A stretch of 64,000 bases of DNA from Tumebacillus_A lipolyticus (GCF_042682745.1 NZ_JBHUIO010000009.1:1-64000), one strand, 5' to 3'; counted from the stretch's first letter, positions 17,766 to 26,192 are shown. Notes: a model not told the origin generated them from the letters alone. Program-made: numbers and translations.

Positions 17766-17880
17766 ATCTTGTTGCTGCCGATTGAACTGCTGTGTGAAAC
17801 ATCAAAAAGGCCAGAGCACAAACGCTCTGACCGTAAAGGGCAAGGAAAAATACGAAGATGGATACACCCATCCCGTACAT
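17764..17880 (-). CDS. Possible 38-residue leader peptide of the trp operon
   Basis: ATG 17880 is preceded by GAGAGGAG at five bases. The 38-codon frame spans the attenuator hairpin and ends in the second NAG cluster. The peptide is hydrophobic (M-Y-G-M-G-V-S-I-F-V...), contains Phe and Tyr but no Trp, so it is not a classic Trp-codon attenuator. Its Shine-Dalgarno lies in the first NAG cluster and could itself be masked by TRAP. It may be a chance frame. Confidence 0.35.
   Translation of the reverse strand: MYGMGVSIFVFFLALYGQSVCALAFLMFHTAVQSAATR
17804..17832 (-). terminator. Attenuator terminator in the trp leader
   Basis: GGTCAGAGC and GCTCTGGCC form a 9-bp stem (one G-T pair) with loop GTTTGT, followed by five T residues, 71 bases before trpD. 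The loop and 3' arm (TGTGCTC, 17820-17814) can instead pair with GAGCACA at 17913-17907 inside the upstream NAG cluster, giving a candidate antiterminator. Confidence 0.85.
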
Positions 17881-17885
17881 ATGAA

Positions 17886-17928
17886 CTCCTCTCCACTCGG
17901 CTCGCCTGTGCTCCACCTAACTCTGCTC
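17886..17928 (-). promoter_or_regulatory. Putative TRAP binding site in the trp leader
   Basis: Nine NAG triplets (seven GAG, one TAG, one CAG) in 43 bases; the last six recur exactly every five bases. More GAG/TAG/AAG triplets continue upstream to about 18042. This periodicity matches the 11-subunit TRAP target, and the element sits before an attenuator hairpin as in B. subtilis trpE. Regulator not in the window. Confidence 0.75.
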
Positions 17929-18048
17929 ACTGACACACTACTTCGTTCAATCGCTCACATTCACTCGTCTGGAACCACTCGGTTCCCAACCTGCTCACTC
18001 TGTCTCAAACGCTTCTACTCAAAACTGGCTCTTACTTAACTATTTAAC

Positions 18049-18078
18049 ATAATACATCGCCCGATGGATGACCGTCAA
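18049..18078 (-). promoter_or_regulatory. Sigma-A-like promoter for the trp leader and trpDCFBA
   Basis: On the minus strand -35 TTGACG (18073-18078), an 18-base spacer and -10 TATTAT (18049-18054), just after the aroH stop. Transcription would begin near 18042, giving a leader of about 310 bases. Confidence 0.7.
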
Positions 18079-18087
18079 CCCTTTTGC

Positions 18088-18462
18088 TCAGCTTTGCTTC
18101 AGATCGGGCCGCAACCCGACCGCATCGCGCAAGTAGATATGGCGGATCTCCTCTTGCCGCATCTCGGTGTTGACATGCAGCAGCAACCGAATGCACTTGG
18201 GCAAAGAGCCTGGCACGGGCACCTCCAGCGCACACATCAGCGGGATGACCTCCCACCCCGCCATCGCGCGAACAGCCTGCGCGGGAAATGTGGCGTCCAG
18301 ATCGGGTGTCACCGTAATAAAGCAGGAGGCGATCTGCTCCACCGTCAGACCGTTTTCCTTCATGATCGCAAGCAGCAATTCTCGGGTCGCCAGATGTATG
18401 CTTTCCGTCTCGTTGTGTTCGACCGTGATGGCTCCGCGAATTCCGCGCACGATCAGCCTCAT
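18088..18462 (-). CDS. aroH: Chorismate mutase, AroH class
   Basis: 124 residues of the trimeric AroH-type monofunctional chorismate mutase, leading chorismate to prephenate for Phe and Tyr. By alignment from memory with the B. subtilis enzyme, active-site residues correspond to Arg9, Cys77, Glu80, Arg92 and Tyr110, all present. It follows aroB by three bases. In B. subtilis aroH likewise sits between aroB and the trp genes. Confidence 0.95.
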   Translation of the reverse strand: MRLIVRGIRGAITVEHNETESIHLATRELLLAIMKENGLTVEQIASCFITVTPDLDATFPAQAVRAMAGWEVIPLMCALEVPVPGSLPKCIRLLLHVNTEMRQEEIRHIYLRDAVGLRPDLKQS

Positions 18463-18465
18463 GCC

Positions 18466-19563
18466 TCAGCTCTCCCTTCTGTCTTCAATCACGTCGCGCA
18501 CCAGTTTCTCCGGCACATCCTTGACGATCTCCACCTTGCCGATCGCACGCATTAGCACAAACGTCAGCGTGCCACCTGTCGCTTTCTTATCCCTTTTGAT
18601 CGAACTGAGCAGCTCGTCCGCATCCAGATCGCGCGGAATCTGTGTCGGCAGTCCGGCAGCTTTCACCACCGAGGCGATCGCTTCTGCCGCATCTGGCGTG
18701 CAGAGCCCCATCTTCACCGACAGCTCAGCCGCGCAGATCATGCCGATCGCGATCGCCTCCCCGTGGCGCAGTCGCCCATATCCGGCAAGGCTTTCCACCG
18801 CATGTCCGATCGTATGCCCGAAGTTTAAGATCGCCCGCACCCCGTGCTCGCGCTCGTCAGCAGACACCACCTCCGCTTTGATGCGGCAGGAGCGCGCGAG
18901 CAGTTCGGCCATCACCTGCGGATCGTTTGCCAAGATCTGCTCCGTGCGAGCCTCGATCCACGCGAACAGCTCCGCATCGCGGATGATGCCATGCTTGATC
19001 GCCTCCGCATATCCGGAGCGCATCTCGCGCAGCGGGAGCGTCGAAAGCGCGTCGATATCATAGATCACCGCGAGCGGCTGATGAAAGGCGCCGATGATGT
19101 TCTTCGCGGAGGACAGGTTGACAGCAACTTTGCCCCCGACTGCGCTATCATGTGCAAGCAGCGTGGTCGGCAACTGCACAAACGGGATGCCGCGCATGTA
19201 GGTCGCCGCCAGAAAGCCGGCAAAATCGCCGACCACACCTCCGCCGAGCGCAAGCACGACCGAGCGGCGATCGAGCCCTGCTTCATAGGCGAATTCGAAC
19301 GCCCTCTCTGCCAGCTCCAACCGCTTCGACGCCTCTCCAGCTGGGATGACGAACAGTTCCGCCTCATAGCCGGCCGCCTGCAAAGAAGCGAGCAGCGGGG
19401 TCAGATGCCCGGCCGCTCGTACCTGCTCATCTGTCACGATCAGATGACGAGAGGAGCGGTTCACGCTGAGCTCAAGCAAAAGTTGACCCGTCTGTCCCAA
19501 CAACCCTGTGCCGATCAAAATCTCATATCGGCTGTGTCCCGTATCGACTCGCTCCCGTATCAT
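18466..19563 (-). CDS. aroB: 3-dehydroquinate synthase
   Basis: 365 residues; the NAD-binding GGGVVGDFAGFLAATYMRGI and the zinc-binding region with EAIKHGIIRD and GHTIGHAVES are complete. It cyclises DAHP to 3-dehydroquinate, the second step of the shikimate pathway. Its ATG overlaps the aroC stop by four bases. Confidence 0.97.
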   Translation of the reverse strand: MIRERVDTGHSRYEILIGTGLLGQTGQLLLELSVNRSSRHLIVTDEQVRAAGHLTPLLASLQAAGYEAELFVIPAGEASKRLELAERAFEFAYEAGLDRRSVVLALGGGVVGDFAGFLAATYMRGIPFVQLPTTLLAHDSAVGGKVAVNLSSAKNIIGAFHQPLAVIYDIDALSTLPLREMRSGYAEAIKHGIIRDAELFAWIEARTEQILANDPQVMAELLARSCRIKAEVVSADEREHGVRAILNFGHTIGHAVESLAGYGRLRHGEAIAIGMICAAELSVKMGLCTPDAAEAIASVVKAAGLPTQIPRDLDADELLSSIKRDKKATGGTLTFVLMRAIGKVEIVKDVPEKLVRDVIEDRRES

Positions 19564-20717
19564 CGCTCACCGATCGCCTGGAGGTAGCTTTTGTAGTTGC
19601 GCTCGATCTCTTCGATCGAGTCGCCGCCGAACTTTTCCAAGAACGATTGTCCGATCGTCCACGCGACCATCGCTTCCCCGACGACAGCAGCAGCGGGAAC
19701 CGCGCAGACGTCGGAGCGCTCGATCGTCGCACGATACGGCTCTTTCGTGCGCATATCGACCGATTCGAGCGGCTTGTAAAGCGTGGGGATCGGCTTCATC
19801 GCCGCCCGCACGACCACAGGCTGCCCGTTGGTCACACCGCCTTCGAGCCCTCCCGCATGGTTGGTGCGACGCTGATAAGCGCCCTGGCTGTATCCGATCT
19901 CGTCATGGACGTGCGATCCAGGGGTGCGCGCCGCATCGAAACCGATGCCGATCTCCACCCCTTTGATCGCTTGAATGCTCATCAGCGCCTGTGCGAGCCG
20001 CCCGTCCAGCTTGCGGTCAGGGTGTGAATAGGAGCCGAGCCCGATCGGCGCTCCGGTGACGATGATCTCAAAGACCCCGCCGAGCGTATCTCCTGCCGCT
20101 TTCGCCGCGTCGATCTGCTCGATGATTCGCTTTTCCACCTCAGGATCGGCGACGCGCACCTCTGAGCGCTCCGCACGCTCGGCGATCTCGGCGATCGTGC
20201 CCTCAAACTTTTCCACCCGCACCGAGCCCAGCTCGACCACATGTCCATACACTTCGATTCCGAAGTGGCGAAGCAGCAGGCGGGCGACCGATCCGACGGC
20301 GACCATCGTCGCCGTGTTGCGCGCGCTCGCCCGCTCCAAAACGTTGCGAATATCTTCTTGATTGTATTTTAAAGCGCCTGCGAGGTCAGCATGCCCAGGT
20401 CGCGGCTTGGTGATCTCCACGACACTGCTCGGCGCCTGACCTGTGATCGCCATCTTCTCCGACCAGTTGCGCCAGTCTTTGTTCTGAATCGTCATTGCGA
20501 CGGGCGTTCCCATCGTCTTATCAAAGCGCACACCGCTCAAGATCTCAACTCGATCTGACTCGATCTTCATCCGTCCCCCGCGTCCATATCCCTGCTGGCG
20601 GCGCCACAGCTGATGATTGATAAACTCAAGATCGAGTGGCAGATTGCTCGGCAACCCTTCGATGATCGCCGTCAATGCAGGTCCGTGCGATTCCCCGGCC
20701 GTCAGATACCTCAACAT
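19560..20717 (-). CDS. aroC: Chorismate synthase
   Basis: 385 residues from MLRYLTAGESHGPALTAII, the standard N-terminus, with AGGAG upstream of ATG 20717. An in-frame extension to 20885 would add 56 residues unlike any chorismate synthase, overlap the promoter, and is rejected. FMN-binding blocks (GRASARNT-like ERASARNTA, and DAARTPGSHVHDEIG) are present. First gene of aroC-aroB-aroH, the head of the aromatic supraoperon. Confidence 0.97.
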   Translation of the reverse strand: MLRYLTAGESHGPALTAIIEGLPSNLPLDLEFINHQLWRRQQGYGRGGRMKIESDRVEILSGVRFDKTMGTPVAMTIQNKDWRNWSEKMAITGQAPSSVVEITKPRPGHADLAGALKYNQEDIRNVLERASARNTATMVAVGSVARLLLRHFGIEVYGHVVELGSVRVEKFEGTIAEIAERAERSEVRVADPEVEKRIIEQIDAAKAAGDTLGGVFEIIVTGAPIGLGSYSHPDRKLDGRLAQALMSIQAIKGVEIGIGFDAARTPGSHVHDEIGYSQGAYQRRTNHAGGLEGGVTNGQPVVVRAAMKPIPTLYKPLESVDMRTKEPYRATIERSDVCAVPAAAVVGEAMVAWTIGQSFLEKFGGDSIEEIERNYKSYLQAIGER

Positions 20718-20790
20718 GCTAAAAAACTCCTCTCTGTTCTCAGCTCCATAAGTTGATCCAAACGCTTGCAAAAATGCGAAAGTCAGCAAC

Positions 20791-20796
20791 ATTATA
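20791..20796 (-). promoter_or_regulatory. Extended -10 promoter element for aroC-aroB-aroH
   Basis: TGGTATAAT on the minus strand is a perfect -10 with an extended TG; a weak -35 (TGTGCA) lies 17 bases upstream. It stands about 75 bases before aroC. Confidence 0.6.
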
Positions 20797-20804
20797 CCAA
20801 GAGA

Positions 20805-20832
20805 AAGCGCCCTTGCACAGGGCAAAGAGCGC
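20805..20832 (-). terminator. Possible weak terminator after the glycosyltransferase toxin gene
   Basis: GCCCT and AGGGC form a short stem just after the stop at 20843, followed on the minus strand by GCTTTCTCTT. It overlaps the spacer of the aroC promoter, so read-through into aroC is possible. Confidence 0.4.
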
Positions 20833-20842
20833 ATGTTCGATC

Positions 20843-22663
20843 TCAGGTGATCCAGTCTCGACTGCTGGTGATGTCGGTGATCCACCCGACTTTGCCGCTG
20901 GGGAATTTGATCTGTTGGCGCAATTCGGGGGCGTTGCCAAAATTCATCAAAATGCCTTCGATCACATGGGGGCCAGTCGTCTTGACGGTGGACAGCTTGA
21001 TGTTTTCAGGGTCGTCACCCCAATGCATCTCCATAAAATCGGATCGCTTGGATGACTTCTCATAGTTTCCCAGAGCGGTCTGCAAGTATTCCTGGATGAA
21101 CCAACCGTTTGGAGCGCTGGCGATCACATTGTTGTTAAAGGAGTGGTTGGGGTCGCTCTCGATTCGCGAGATGAGCGCTTGGATCAATTGCGCCTGGTTC
21201 TGCCTGCTTGGGTTCTGCACCCCCTGCACTTCGCGCTCCACCACCGTATCGTCGATCAACGGCCCGATTCGCGGCATCTCCCGAATCGTGTACAGGTCGT
21301 CCAATGGAGATACGGCTTCCAGATCGACATCGAGATAGACCCCGCCGAGTTGTTCTAAGATCGACAAGCGCCCGAGGTCGGAAGCGGCCCCGTAGTTGGT
21401 CCAACCAAGCCTCGTCTCCCAGTTGTACCATTTCTGCACTTCGACAGGCATCCCCGATGTGATGTCTAACACTTTAACCCCTGTTTTTCTGAGTGCCGCA
21501 ATGTCTCGAAACGCCTCTTGAATGCGCTCGTTGGCTCGCTTGGTGATCGATTCGAGCAACTTTTGCTCATCCGTTTTGAGGAACCGAGCATATCCACCCC
21601 GCTGCTTGATCTTCTCGTCCATGAGCGCATACAACATGTTCATGCTGTAATCGCTCACAGGCTGATACCCGATCAAAGGATCCTCTTCACCTTTTGTCCG
21701 CTTGTAAGCATCTGACCAACCGCTTTGCGGCGCAACCGCATGCTCGATCGTGCCAGTTTGCTGCCGATCTCGCTCTCTCACGAGCTCCGGCTGCATGCCT
21801 TCCTTGGGAAGAATATTTAATTGAACCAGCTCTTTTTTGAAGCTTCTGATCGTATTGGATGTCAATAAACTCGGATCGATCCAGACGATCGTCTTCCAGC
21901 CATTCCCCGAATTGAGCCCATGCCACTGGTTGATTTTGTTCATTCTCGACTCCCCGATCGGCCCGCCCAACCAGACGAAATGAATCAGCTTCGGCACTTC
22001 GCTTCTCGGAACTTCTGTCCGCGAAACACCCTCTTGAGCTTCTGCCTCCTCATCGCTCACCTCTGCCCGTTCCTGTTCAGATTTTCGAAAGGCGTCCAAC
22101 GCTTCAACCAAAGAGGCAATCTGTTTGCCCTTCGGATCTTCCGCTACCGTTTCCCGCATCTCCGCTTCCTCGACCATCTCCTCGACCAGATGGTCGAGGT
22201 TGGCAAATCGACGGTTTTGAAAATCAAAGCGAGTCAACACCTGATCGATGCTCACGCCCAGTTGAGCAGATCTGCTGTCGAGCAGCTTGAGCAGCAGACT
22301 GTGCTTCCTGACTTCTATTGCCAGATCGGACAAGGTATCGCGTGAATATTCTTTGTCCTCATCCTCGATTCGAATCGAGCGCTGAACAACTTCTGCCGAA
22401 CGGGACGCCACCTGAGGGCCCGCCTGCTGTCTCAGCCCTGACAGCATTCGGGTCGTCGCCCGATTGCCGTACACTTGCTGCATCTGGAGCAGTTCGCGTG
22501 CGGAAAAAGAGCCGGCACCGCTTCGCATCCGCTGCAGCGGTTCTGCCCGTCCCTGTTCGCTCGTTTGTGCGGTCTTTGATTTTTCTTGACCTCCCGATTC
22601 GTTTGTTTGAGGTGCGGGTTGCTTCCACATTTGCATCGCAATTTCCCTCGCCTTCATCGTCAA
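20843..22663 (-). CDS. TcdA/TcdB-like glycosyltransferase toxin with injection-system-type N-terminus
   Basis: 606 residues. Residues about 54-75 (LLQMQQVYGNRATTRML) resemble the short L-Q-x-x-x-G-N-R-A-x-x-x-L segment found at the N-termini of proteins tied to extracellular contractile injection systems. After a long charged linker, residues 224-606 look like the TcdA/TcdB catalytic glycosyltransferase family: PKLIHFVWLGGPIGESR, then NYGAASDLGRLSILEQLGGV with the DXD motif Asp445-Val-Asp447 that binds Mn and the sugar nucleotide. Such domains transfer sugars to target proteins. No signal peptide. The TTG start at 22663 (GGAGGG 12 bases upstream) is uncertain; ATG 22657 is the alternative. 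No neighbour looks like an injection-system gene. Function inferred from domain architecture. Confidence 0.72.
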   Translation of the reverse strand: MTMKAREIAMQMWKQPAPQTNESGGQEKSKTAQTSEQGRAEPLQRMRSGAGSFSARELLQMQQVYGNRATTRMLSGLRQQAGPQVASRSAEVVQRSIRIEDEDKEYSRDTLSDLAIEVRKHSLLLKLLDSRSAQLGVSIDQVLTRFDFQNRRFANLDHLVEEMVEEAEMRETVAEDPKGKQIASLVEALDAFRKSEQERAEVSDEEAEAQEGVSRTEVPRSEVPKLIHFVWLGGPIGESRMNKINQWHGLNSGNGWKTIVWIDPSLLTSNTIRSFKKELVQLNILPKEGMQPELVRERDRQQTGTIEHAVAPQSGWSDAYKRTKGEEDPLIGYQPVSDYSMNMLYALMDEKIKQRGGYARFLKTDEQKLLESITKRANERIQEAFRDIAALRKTGVKVLDITSGMPVEVQKWYNWETRLGWTNYGAASDLGRLSILEQLGGVYLDVDLEAVSPLDDLYTIREMPRIGPLIDDTVVEREVQGVQNPSRQNQAQLIQALISRIESDPNHSFNNNVIASAPNGWFIQEYLQTALGNYEKSSKRSDFMEMHWGDDPENIKLSTVKTTGPHVIEGILMNFGNAPELRQQIKFPSGKVGWITDITSSRDWIT

Positions 22664-22857
22664 ATCGAGCTCAATCCCTCCTGAACTGTGTGCGACGCTG
22701 CGTTCAGGTATTCAGCAATACGCTATCCCGCTATGCTTCACGCTCAAGAAGAAGCGCAGACGATCATACAGTCCATAGAGGTATTTTACTATGAATGATT
22801 TGTTGGATAAATAAAATCCAAGAAATTTCATTCTTTGTGATTTTTACTTACCAACAT

Positions 22858-22886
22858 CAAAAAAGTCCCGGTGTTGCCACCGGGAC
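22858..22886 (-). terminator. Intrinsic terminator after the MFS transporter gene
   Basis: Perfect 9-bp stem GTCCCGGTG/CACCGGGAC with 4-base loop and six T on the minus strand. The rest of 22664-23030 shows no gene; it holds the 5' region of the glycosyltransferase gene. Confidence 0.9.
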
Positions 22887-23030
22887 GTAAAACTGCTTGC
22901 AAGGTAAGTAGGATTGACGGCTGTCTTACAGCGCTGACGAGCAGAGTGGCACTTGTACGATTTTCTCTACGAAAGGCGGAGCTTGTCAAAATCCGCCCTA
23001 AAGCGATCTTTTCTTGATGGAACATCCCGC

Positions 23031-24224
23031 TCACACGTATCGGTTGCGCCCAGCGCCCAGACCAATCACCGCCAGCAGCGCCCCGCTGACCACCAGCGTC
23101 AGCAGCGGAAGCCACCAGGAATGCGTCAGATCGAACAGCGTGCCGATCAGAATCGGACCGATCGCAGCGAGCAGATAGCCGATCGACTGCGCCATCCCCG
23201 ACAATTCGGCCGCTTGTCGCACGTTTGCGGCGCGCATCACGATCAGGGTGAGCGCCAAGCTGATCCCTGCTCCTTGTCCAGTTCCGAGCAGCACCAGCCA
23301 CAGATAGATCCAATCGTTCGTCTCGTCAAGAAGCAGTCCGGTGAATCCGAACACGAAGAGCACCCCGACGATCATCGCCAACGCTCGCTGATTGGCGAAT
23401 CGAGCAGCGAGCATCGGCGTGAGGATCGTCGCCGGCAAGCTGATAAACTGTACGATCGAAAGCATCCAACCGGCTGCCGATACGCTCATTCCGTTGTTTT
23501 GCAAAATCTCTGGCAGCCAAGCTACGGAGCAGTAGAAGGCGAATGATTGCAACCCCATGAACAGGGTGACTTGCCAAGCCAAAGGCGAACGCCACAGCTG
23601 CCCGCCAGACGATTGCGCCTGCTGCTGACCGACTGCTCTGCTTGCAGAGCGCAGTTGGGGTAGCCAGACGATCACCGCGAGGATTGCCAAAGCGCTCCAA
23701 GTCGCCAGCGCACCTTGCCAACTCAGGTTCAGCCCCTGCGTCAGCGGGATGCTGACGCCCGAAGCGATCGCAGCGCTGATCGACAGAGCGGTAGAATACA
23801 CGCTGGTCATCATCCCGACCTTCTTGGGAAACTTCTCCTTGATCAGCCCAGGCAGGAGAACGTTGCCGATCGCAATCCCCAGCCCGAGCAAAATGGTTCC
23901 TCCATAAAGAGCGATTGACGAGCCTGTCGACCGCCAGAACAGCCCAGCGATCAGAATGATCAACCCGGCAAACAGCGACCGCTCATTGCCAAAGCGAGCA
24001 CCTAAGCGCGGAGCCAGCGGAGAAAAGAGTGCAAACGCGAGCAGCGGTAGAGTTGTCAGCAGGCCCGCCATGCCGTTCGATAAGCCCATGTCTGCTTTGA
24101 TCGAGCCGATCAGCGGTCCGACCGCTGTAAGCGCCGGGCGCAAGTTGGCGGCGATCAGAACAATCCCCGCGATGAGCAGCATGATGCGAAGCTTGTTGTA
24201 TTGGGATTCTGTATGTGCTGTCAT
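23031..24224 (-). CDS. MFS transporter, CynX/NimT family
   Basis: 397 residues with about twelve membrane helices. The N-terminal block ANLRPALTAVGPLIG is typical of the CynX/NimT (YycB-like) subgroup, whose members move cyanate, nitroimidazoles or other small anions; the substrate here cannot be deduced. It begins 12 bases after the GntR regulator stop, so the two form an operon in which the regulator probably controls the transporter. A strong terminator follows. Confidence 0.88.
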   Translation of the reverse strand: MTAHTESQYNKLRIMLLIAGIVLIAANLRPALTAVGPLIGSIKADMGLSNGMAGLLTTLPLLAFALFSPLAPRLGARFGNERSLFAGLIILIAGLFWRSTGSSIALYGGTILLGLGIAIGNVLLPGLIKEKFPKKVGMMTSVYSTALSISAAIASGVSIPLTQGLNLSWQGALATWSALAILAVIVWLPQLRSASRAVGQQQAQSSGGQLWRSPLAWQVTLFMGLQSFAFYCSVAWLPEILQNNGMSVSAAGWMLSIVQFISLPATILTPMLAARFANQRALAMIVGVLFVFGFTGLLLDETNDWIYLWLVLLGTGQGAGISLALTLIVMRAANVRQAAELSGMAQSIGYLLAAIGPILIGTLFDLTHSWWLPLLTLVVSGALLAVIGLGAGRNRYV

Positions 24225-24236
24225 GATGTGATTCTC

Positions 24237-24920
24237 CTATCTCTCCTGTCGAACCCATGCGTCCTGCGAAGCTTGCACCAGCTTGCTCGCCGCCTCTTCA
24301 GCGGCGATCGCATCTTGAGCTGCGATCGCATCCACCAGCGCATGATGAGCAGCTCGATGATTTTCTGCCCACTCCGCATCGCCGACCGTGCTGCTGATCG
24401 ACATCCGCAAGGATTCGGACATATGCTTGTACAGATCGATCAACACGCTGTTATGAGTTGCGGTTGCGATCATGATGTGAAACTCAAAGTCGGCCTCCAC
24501 GAAAGAGTCGGTGTGCTGATCTTCCCTGTCTCTTTCGGCCAGACAGGAGCGAATGGCACGAAGATCTTCTTCCGTTCGCCGCATCGCTGCCAATCGAGCG
24601 ATCTCACGCTCCAGACAGTGCCGAGCTTCCAGCGTTTCTGCTACGGTCGAACGCTCCAGACGACGAAGCATCGCCGCTTCGAACTGATTGGCACGGCGAA
24701 CATAGGTGCCATCCCCTTGTCTTGCTTCGAGCATTCCGGTGTGAATCAAAGCTTGTACCGCTTCCCGAATCGTATTGCGACTCACGCCCAGCTGATTCAC
24801 CAACTCCGGCTCGGCAGGGATTCGCGCCCCGATCTGCCATTTGCCCGTCTCGATAAATGATTCGAGCTGTTCAACGACCTGCTTTACCAGCGAAGATCGC
24901 ACAGCGCGTTGTAGCGTCAT
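24237..24920 (-). CDS. GntR-family transcriptional regulator, FadR subfamily (FCD domain)
   Basis: 227 residues: an N-terminal winged helix-turn-helix (about 10-75, with IPAEPELVNQLGVSRNTIREA) and a helical FCD ligand-binding domain (about 90-220) with metal-ligand-like Asp/His residues (DFEFH, and H in ENHRAAHH). The start at 24920 has GGAGG upstream; the extension to 24938 would include the ribosome binding site. It precedes the MFS gene and likely responds to a small carboxylate that the transporter handles. Region 24921-25117 holds no gene. Confidence 0.9.
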   Translation of the reverse strand: MTLQRAVRSSLVKQVVEQLESFIETGKWQIGARIPAEPELVNQLGVSRNTIREAVQALIHTGMLEARQGDGTYVRRANQFEAAMLRRLERSTVAETLEARHCLEREIARLAAMRRTEEDLRAIRSCLAERDREDQHTDSFVEADFEFHIMIATATHNSVLIDLYKHMSESLRMSISSTVGDAEWAENHRAAHHALVDAIAAQDAIAAEEAASKLVQASQDAWVRQER

Positions 24921-25117
24921 CTTAACTCCTCCAAACATCGGATGATTGGACTACTTAGCACTCTATCACAGGAATCGTGTCTACACAAGTGCTTTTCCCT
25001 TGCCAATCGAATCTGATTCTGCTCGATTTGCTGAAGAACATAGTGTCACCCCTTTACTGTGCTCATAAAAATGACGTTAACATGACGTTCTACTCACGCG
25101 AATGACTTTCTTTCCAA

Positions 25118-25147
25118 ACAAAAAACCCCCGTTCTTCAGAACGGGGG
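25118..25147 (-). terminator. Intrinsic terminator after the M42 peptidase operon
   Basis: Perfect 9-bp stem CCCCCGTTC/GAACGGGGG with 4-base loop, followed by a T run on the minus strand, 65 bases past the last peptidase. Confidence 0.9.
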
Positions 25148-25211
25148 GTCGATCGGTTGTGCTCACCGAGTGGGACTGAGCAGACAGCTCGCCAATCGGG
25201 CGTGACAGCAA

Positions 25212-26192
25212 TTAGAGAGAATAGGATTGCAACGCTTTGACAGCGAGGTCGATCGTCGCGTTCACATCGCGCAGATCGATCATCTCCGACCCAGTCACCG
25301 CATAGCGTACCGGAATCGAAAGACCGCCTGACGGAATGCCCGCTTCGATGCGCAGGAGTGCGCCGATATCGGACGGGCTGCTCGGGTTGACTTCCAACTG
25401 GTAGGGAACTCCGGCCGCTTCCGCCTGTTCGATCAGAAAATGTTTGATTCTTGGCGGTACGATCGAATTGCTGTCCATAATTTTGACAGACGTCCCTTTG
25501 CCAAGCTCGATCATCTGCGCGTGATCCGTATTGACGCTGTCGATCACCAGCGCAAAGTCTGGCTTGAGCGAATAGCCAGCCGTCTGCACACCGCGCGACC
25601 CAACGCCATGCTGTACGGAGAAGATGACCGAAACGTCATGCTCCGACGTGCCCAGCTTCTTCAGCACTTCGACAGCCGCCGCACAGCCTGCGCGGTTGTC
25701 GAGCGCTTTGCCGACCAGACGGTTTTCTGCCAGCTCAAAGGAGCTTTGCGAGATGACGCAAGAGTCTCCTACTTTGACGCGCGCTTCCGCTTCCACCTTC
25801 GTCTCCACGCCGAGATCGATGAACAGGTTCATCGTCGTCACATCGCTCGCATCTTTCGCTTCGGTGCCGACAACGCCAACCGTGCCGTTCGGAAACATCA
25901 CGCGCTGTCCGACAAAGAACGCCGGTTCGATCGGCCCGATGCCGCCGACGCGCAAACGTCCACCCTCTTCGATGTGCACGATCATCAGACCTTGCTCATC
26001 CATATGGGCGACCAGTGCGAGATGCTTCTTGTCCTGCCCGTTGCCTTTTTTGGTCGCGATCAGGTTGCCGACCACATCTTCGCGCACCTCGTCCGCATAG
26101 TCTGCCACCGCTTCTTTGAGCAGCGCGCGCACCAAATCTTCATTGCCGGACGGGCCACAAGCTTCAGCCAGTCGAACGATCAAATCTTTCAT
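25212..26192 (-). CDS. M42-family peptidase homologue lacking catalytic residues
   Basis: 326 residues with the overall M42 (TET aminopeptidase) fold. First metal ligands are kept: His63 and Asp65 in VAHMDEQG, Asp165 in KALDNRAG and Asp218. However, the usual QEE (catalytic Glu plus metal-ligand Glu) is Q-H195-G196, and the C-terminal YxH ligand is Y-A-V (297-299). Both paralogues just upstream keep these residues. It is therefore probably inactive as a peptidase, perhaps a regulatory or structural subunit of a mixed complex. The reading frame is intact and its four-base overlap with the previous gene argues it is expressed. Confidence 0.88.
   Translation of the reverse strand: MKDLIVRLAEACGPSGNEDLVRALLKEAVADYADEVREDVVGNLIATKKGNGQDKKHLALVAHMDEQGLMIVHIEEGGRLRVGGIGPIEPAFFVGQRVMFPNGTVGVVGTEAKDASDVTTMNLFIDLGVETKVEAEARVKVGDSCVISQSSFELAENRLVGKALDNRAGCAAAVEVLKKLGTSEHDVSVIFSVQHGVGSRGVQTAGYSLKPDFALVIDSVNTDHAQMIELGKGTSVKIMDSNSIVPPRIKHFLIEQAEAAGVPYQLEVNPSSPSDIGALLRIEAGIPSGGLSIPVRYAVTGSEMIDLRDVNATIDLAVKALQSYSL

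Noticed and set aside
17960..17990. T-box-like element in the trp leader (GGTTCC near GAGTGG)
   Set aside because: The conserved T-box sequence around GGGTGGNACCGCG is absent; GGAACC/GGTTCC is a simple 6-bp hairpin within the NAG-rich leader.
20718..20885. 56-residue N-terminal extension of chorismate synthase
   Set aside because: The family starts at MLRYLTAGESHG, which has a good ribosome binding site; the extension overlaps the promoter region.
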